The position numbers and the translations under genes are program-made. A DNA stretch of 64,000 bases from an uncultured Clostridia bacterium (GTDB lineage Bacteria > Bacillota > Clostridia > Oscillospirales > Acutalibacteraceae): contig CANRAU010000001.1 in assembly GCA_947628665.1 (NCBI GenBank), positions 124,001 through 188,000 on the forward strand, in the 5' to 3' direction. Of this stretch, positions 61,331-64,000 are shown in pieces. The notes below the pieces were generated by a model. The model saw only the letters and a list, made by a program, of their open reading frames with translations, ran no database searches and had not been told where the DNA came from. Within the stretch, counting starts at the first letter, position 1, and every line of letters begins with the position of its first letter.

Positions 61331-61810
61331 ATGAAAATTCAAGGGAAAGTACATAAATACGGCGACCACGTCGATACGGACGTGATCATTCCCGCGCGCT
61401 ATCTGAATACGGCAAAGCCCGAAGAGCTGGCGGCGCACTGCATGGAGGACATCGACAAGACCTTCGTAGAGAAGGTGCAAAAGGGCGACATTCTTGTCGC
61501 GGGCGTCAATTTCGGCTGCGGTTCTTCCCGCGAACACGCGCCCATCGCCATTAAAGCCTCGGGGATTTCGTGCGTGATCGCGAAAAATTTCGCGCGCATT
61601 TTCTACCGCAACGCACTGAACATCGGTTTGCCGATCCTCGAATGTCCGCAGGCGGGCGAGGAGATCGCCGCAGGCGACGAGGTCGAGGTGGATTTCGACA
61701 GCGGCGTTATTACCGACCGCACCACGGGCAAGAGCTATCAGGCAGAGCCTTTCCCGCCGTTCATTCAAAATATCATTGCAAAGGGCGGTTTGCTGGCCTC
61801 TTTAAAATGA
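61331..61810 (+). CDS. leuD: 3-isopropylmalate dehydratase small subunit
   Basis: The small swivelling subunit (159 aa) that completes isopropylmalate isomerase. [18 protein letters not shown] and [20 protein letters not shown] are diagnostic; the serine of the GSSRE motif contacts substrate. GGGAGG lies about ten bases before the ATG. Last gene of the unit, followed by a terminator. leuA and leuB are not in the window. Confidence 0.97.
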   Translation: MKIQGKVHKYGDHVDTDVIIPARYLNTAKPEELAAHCMEDIDKTFVEKVQKGDILVAGVNFGCGSSREHAPIAIKASGISCVIAKNFARIFYRNALNIGLPILECPQAGEEIAAGDEVEVDFDSGVITDRTTGKSYQAEPFPPFIQNIIAKGGLLASLK

Positions 61811-61862
61811 TGTTTGCCCCTTGCGGGCGGACGCTCCCGAGGGACAAATTGAATCTGACCGC

Positions 61863-61898
61863 AAAATACCATCCACGGCAAAAGGATGGTATTTTGTT
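61863..61898 (+). terminator. Terminator after leuD
   Basis: AAAATACCATCC (61863-61874) pairs perfectly with GGATGGTATTTT (61884-61895). Confidence 0.88.
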
Positions 61899-61980
61899 TA
61901 AATTTTGTTCACAGCTTATTTTTATCTTCACTCTATAATCAAATGGCAAATGACAAAAATCGCGTGAAAGGCGGGAAAAT

Positions 61981-62673
61981 ATGCCCAACGAAAAAATATT
62001 GGTCGTGGACGACGACCAGAACATTTGCGAGCTTTTACGACTGTATCTGGAAAAAGAGGGCTACACGGTCAAGATCGTGTACGACGGCGTGTCGGCGGTG
62101 AATGCGTTCAAGCAGGAGAACCCCGATTTGATGATCCTCGACATTATGCTGCCCAAATTGGACGGCTGGCAGGTTTGCCGCGAGGTGCGCAAATTTTCCG
62201 ACAAGCCCATTATCATGCTGACCGCCAAGGGCGAAATTTTCGACAAGGTGCTGGGGCTGGAATTGGGCGCGGATGACTACATGACCAAGCCCTTCGATAC
62301 CAAGGAAATGGTTGCGCGCATCAAAGCGGTTCTGCGCCGCACGGGCGCTGCGGCGACGGGAGAAGCGGCAAAAGAGGTACATTTTGAAAACCTGAGCGTG
62401 AATTTGACCAATTACGAAATGAAGGTCAACGGCGTATCGGTTGATACGCCGCCCAAAGAATTGGAGCTCATCTATCATTTGGCGTCGAACCCCAACCGCG
62501 TATTTACGCGCGATCAACTGCTGGACGAAGTGTGGGGCTTTGACTATTACGGCGATTCGAGAACCGTGGACGTACACGTCAAACGTCTGCGCGAAAAGTT
62601 AGAGGGCGTTTCCGACAAATGGGAACTGAAAACCGTTTGGGGCGTCGGCTATAAATTTGAAACGAAGGAATAA
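61981..62673 (+). CDS. OmpR/PhoB-family response regulator
   Basis: The receiver domain has VVDDDQNI with the acidic pocket, phospho-acceptor D54 in LMILDIMLP, and Lys in MTKPFD. A winged-helix DNA-binding domain follows from about residue 130 (PPKELELIYHLASNPNRVFT, WGVGYKF at the end). It forms a pair with the histidine kinase two bases downstream. The stimulus and regulon are not readable. GAAAGGCGGGAAAAT precedes the ATG. Confidence 0.96.
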   Translation: MPNEKILVVDDDQNICELLRLYLEKEGYTVKIVYDGVSAVNAFKQENPDLMILDIMLPKLDGWQVCREVRKFSDKPIIMLTAKGEIFDKVLGLELGADDYMTKPFDTKEMVARIKAVLRRTGAAATGEAAKEVHFENLSVNLTNYEMKVNGVSVDTPPKELELIYHLASNPNRVFTRDQLLDEVWGFDYYGDSRTVDVHVKRLREKLEGVSDKWELKTVWGVGYKFETKE

Positions 62674-62675
62674 GC

Positions 62676-64000
62676 ATGCAAGGCAGCCGTGTGAAAGCAT
62701 ACGCGCGCAGGGTGGCGCAGAAATTCAGCCACCAGTCGCTTTTGGTCAAATACATATCGGTGTTTTTTGCGATGGTGATGATCTGCTTTTTGCTGTTGGG
62801 CGCAACGCTCGGCGTGTTCATGACCAGACACTGGACAAGTCAGGAGGCCACGCTCCTGCAGGAAAACGCTTTCAATGTGGCGCAAAACACCCAGCAGGTA
62901 CTCTCCTCGTGGATGCGCAGCGAACCGCAGGGCGCGGTGGTCTTTATCTGCAGCAATTTGGCGACGGTGTCCGAGGCCATTGATGCGGATGTGTTCATGT
63001 GCGATCCGAACGGGACGGTGATCCTCTGCAAGGATCAGCTGTCCCCGAGCTTGGAGATTCGCCAAAACGGCAAATGCAGCGTGCATGAGAGCTATAAGAT
63101 CCCGCAGGAGATCCTTACGAAGGCGCTGTCCGGGCGATTCTATGAACGCGGGACGCTCGGCGGGATGTTTGACCGCACATATTTGGCGGCGGCAGAGCCG
63201 GTCGTGGTGAACGGGCAGACCGTCGGCGCTGTGTTTGCCATGGAACCCGTCAGCGGCAGCTTCAAGGCGTATGCGCTCGACGTGGTGCGGATGTTTGCGT
63301 TTGCCTCTCTGATGTCGCTTGCCGTGGGACTCATCATCATCTATTTCTTTACGGTGAGCCTGATTCGGCCGCTCAACGAGATGTCCCGCGCGGCCAAAGC
63401 CTATGCCTCGGGGGATTTCAGCCCGCGCGTCGCAGTGCGCGGCAGCGACGAATTGGCCGAGCTTACCTCCGCTTTCAACCGCATGGCGGCGTCGCTCGCC
63501 CTGCAGGAAAGCTCCCGACGCAGCTTTGTGGCCAATGTATCGCATGAATTAAAAACGCCCATGACGACCATAGGCGGCTTCATTGACGGCATTTTGGACG
63601 GCACCATTCCGCCCGAAAAGCAGCAGGAATATCTGCGCATCGTGTCGGATGAAACCAAGCGTCTTGCACGTTTGGTCACGTCGATGCTGAACATGGCCAA
63701 AATCGAGGCGGGCGAGCTGCAGCTCCAGCCAAAACGCTTTAATCTGTGCCGGGAAATTTTCAATACGATGCTCAACTTTGAGCAGATCATTGAGAAAAAG
63801 CACATCGAAATCGAAGGCTTGGATAAATTGCAGCCTACGTTTATTTTGGCCGACCCCGATATGCTGCATCAGGTGATCTACAATTTGGTGGACAACGCCG
63901 TGAAATTCACCGAAAACGGGACGATCTCGGTGCGTGTCAGCCAAACGCCTGCCGACGTGACGGTTTCCATCCGCAATTCGGGCGCGGTCGGCATTTCCTC
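62676..64000 (+). CDS. Sensor histidine kinase (partial, C-terminus outside window)
   Basis: The gene runs off the right edge. Membrane helices at about residues 24-49 and 205-230 bracket a 155-residue extracellular sensor domain. A HAMP region follows (SLIRPLNEMSRAAKAYASGD), then HisKA with phospho-His H290 in VSHELKTPMTT. The N-box (LVDNAVKFTENG) of the ATPase domain is visible, but the G-boxes are cut off. GAAGGAATAAGC precedes the ATG. Partner of the upstream response regulator. Confidence 0.95.
   Translation, partial: MQGSRVKAYARRVAQKFSHQSLLVKYISVFFAMVMICFLLLGATLGVFMTRHWTSQEATLLQENAFNVAQNTQQVLSSWMRSEPQGAVVFICSNLATVSEAIDADVFMCDPNGTVILCKDQLSPSLEIRQNGKCSVHESYKIPQEILTKALSGRFYERGTLGGMFDRTYLAAAEPVVVNGQTVGAVFAMEPVSGSFKAYALDVVRMFAFASLMSLAVGLIIIYFFTVSLIRPLNEMSRAAKAYASGDFSPRVAVRGSDELAELTSAFNRMAASLALQESSRRSFVANVSHELKTPMTTIGGFIDGILDGTIPPEKQQEYLRIVSDETKRLARLVTSMLNMAKIEAGELQLQPKRFNLCREIFNTMLNFEQIIEKKHIEIEGLDKLQPTFILADPDMLHQVIYNLVDNAVKFTENGTISVRVSQTPADVTVSIRNSGAVGIS

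Overview
The window looks like a chromosomal segment of a spore-forming, low-to-mid GC anaerobic Firmicute, most likely a gut-type clostridium (Oscillospirales-like; family level is inference). The evidence is a SCIFF peptide with its radical SAM maturase, the spore cortex genes yabP/yabQ, a spore photoproduct lyase, a PdaA-type deacetylase, HrcA/CIRCE control of groESL, a Trp T-box leader, and SRP RNA directly upstream of dnaX-ybaB-recR.

Left part (1-20 kb): a PflX-type radical SAM gene (cut by the edge) overlaps prfB. Then come an SGNH hydrolase, SCIFF maturase plus SCIFF peptide, an Orn/Lys/Arg decarboxylase-fold enzyme with trmL, a polyprenyl-phosphate-type glycosyltransferase, a lipoprotein deacetylase, tRNA-Arg(ACG), a T-box-controlled TrpB2, a HAD phosphatase with a GDPD-like membrane protein, the yabP-yabQ-divIC-yabR cluster, an orphan fumarase alpha subunit, hpf, groESL and mutY.

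Middle (20-38 kb): a compact seven-gene ComG-like pilus operon with its own prepilin peptidase, splB, a DUF2441 protein, a fucose operon (fucA-fucU-kinase-fucI) with a divergent AraC regulator, ssrA with smpB, and recR-ybaB-dnaX with SRP RNA.

38-42 kb is the accessory part. tRNA-Arg(TCT), tRNA-His and tRNA-Gln(TTG) lie here. Two of these tRNAs, and also ssrA at 33 kb, are followed by iterated units of roughly 190-250 bp. Each unit carries a fresh copy of the 3' end of that RNA, a terminator-like hairpin and a reverse-complement copy of its T-arm; the tRNA-Gln and ssrA units also share a core sequence. The last tRNA-Gln unit is cut by an AT-rich three-gene island (Mor-like HTH, membrane protein, 534-aa unknown protein), whose far side truncates a frameshifted nitroreductase pseudogene. 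I regard these stable-RNA tail repeats as the best candidate for something undescribed.

Right part (42-64 kb): an alpha/beta hydrolase, malic enzyme, glycerol kinase, GH20 and GH28 enzymes, an FHA-FtsW-PBP division/envelope cluster, a RelBE-type toxin-antitoxin pair, an AIM24 protein, an AT-rich secreted protein with a small membrane partner, a GH29 fucosidase, galM followed by ilvH-leuC-leuD, and a two-component system whose kinase runs off the right edge.

The fucosidase, hexosaminidase and GH28 enzyme have no visible signal peptide, and fucose catabolism is present. This suggests import of host or plant oligosaccharides followed by cytoplasmic breakdown. All function calls come from reading motifs by eye; no database search was run.
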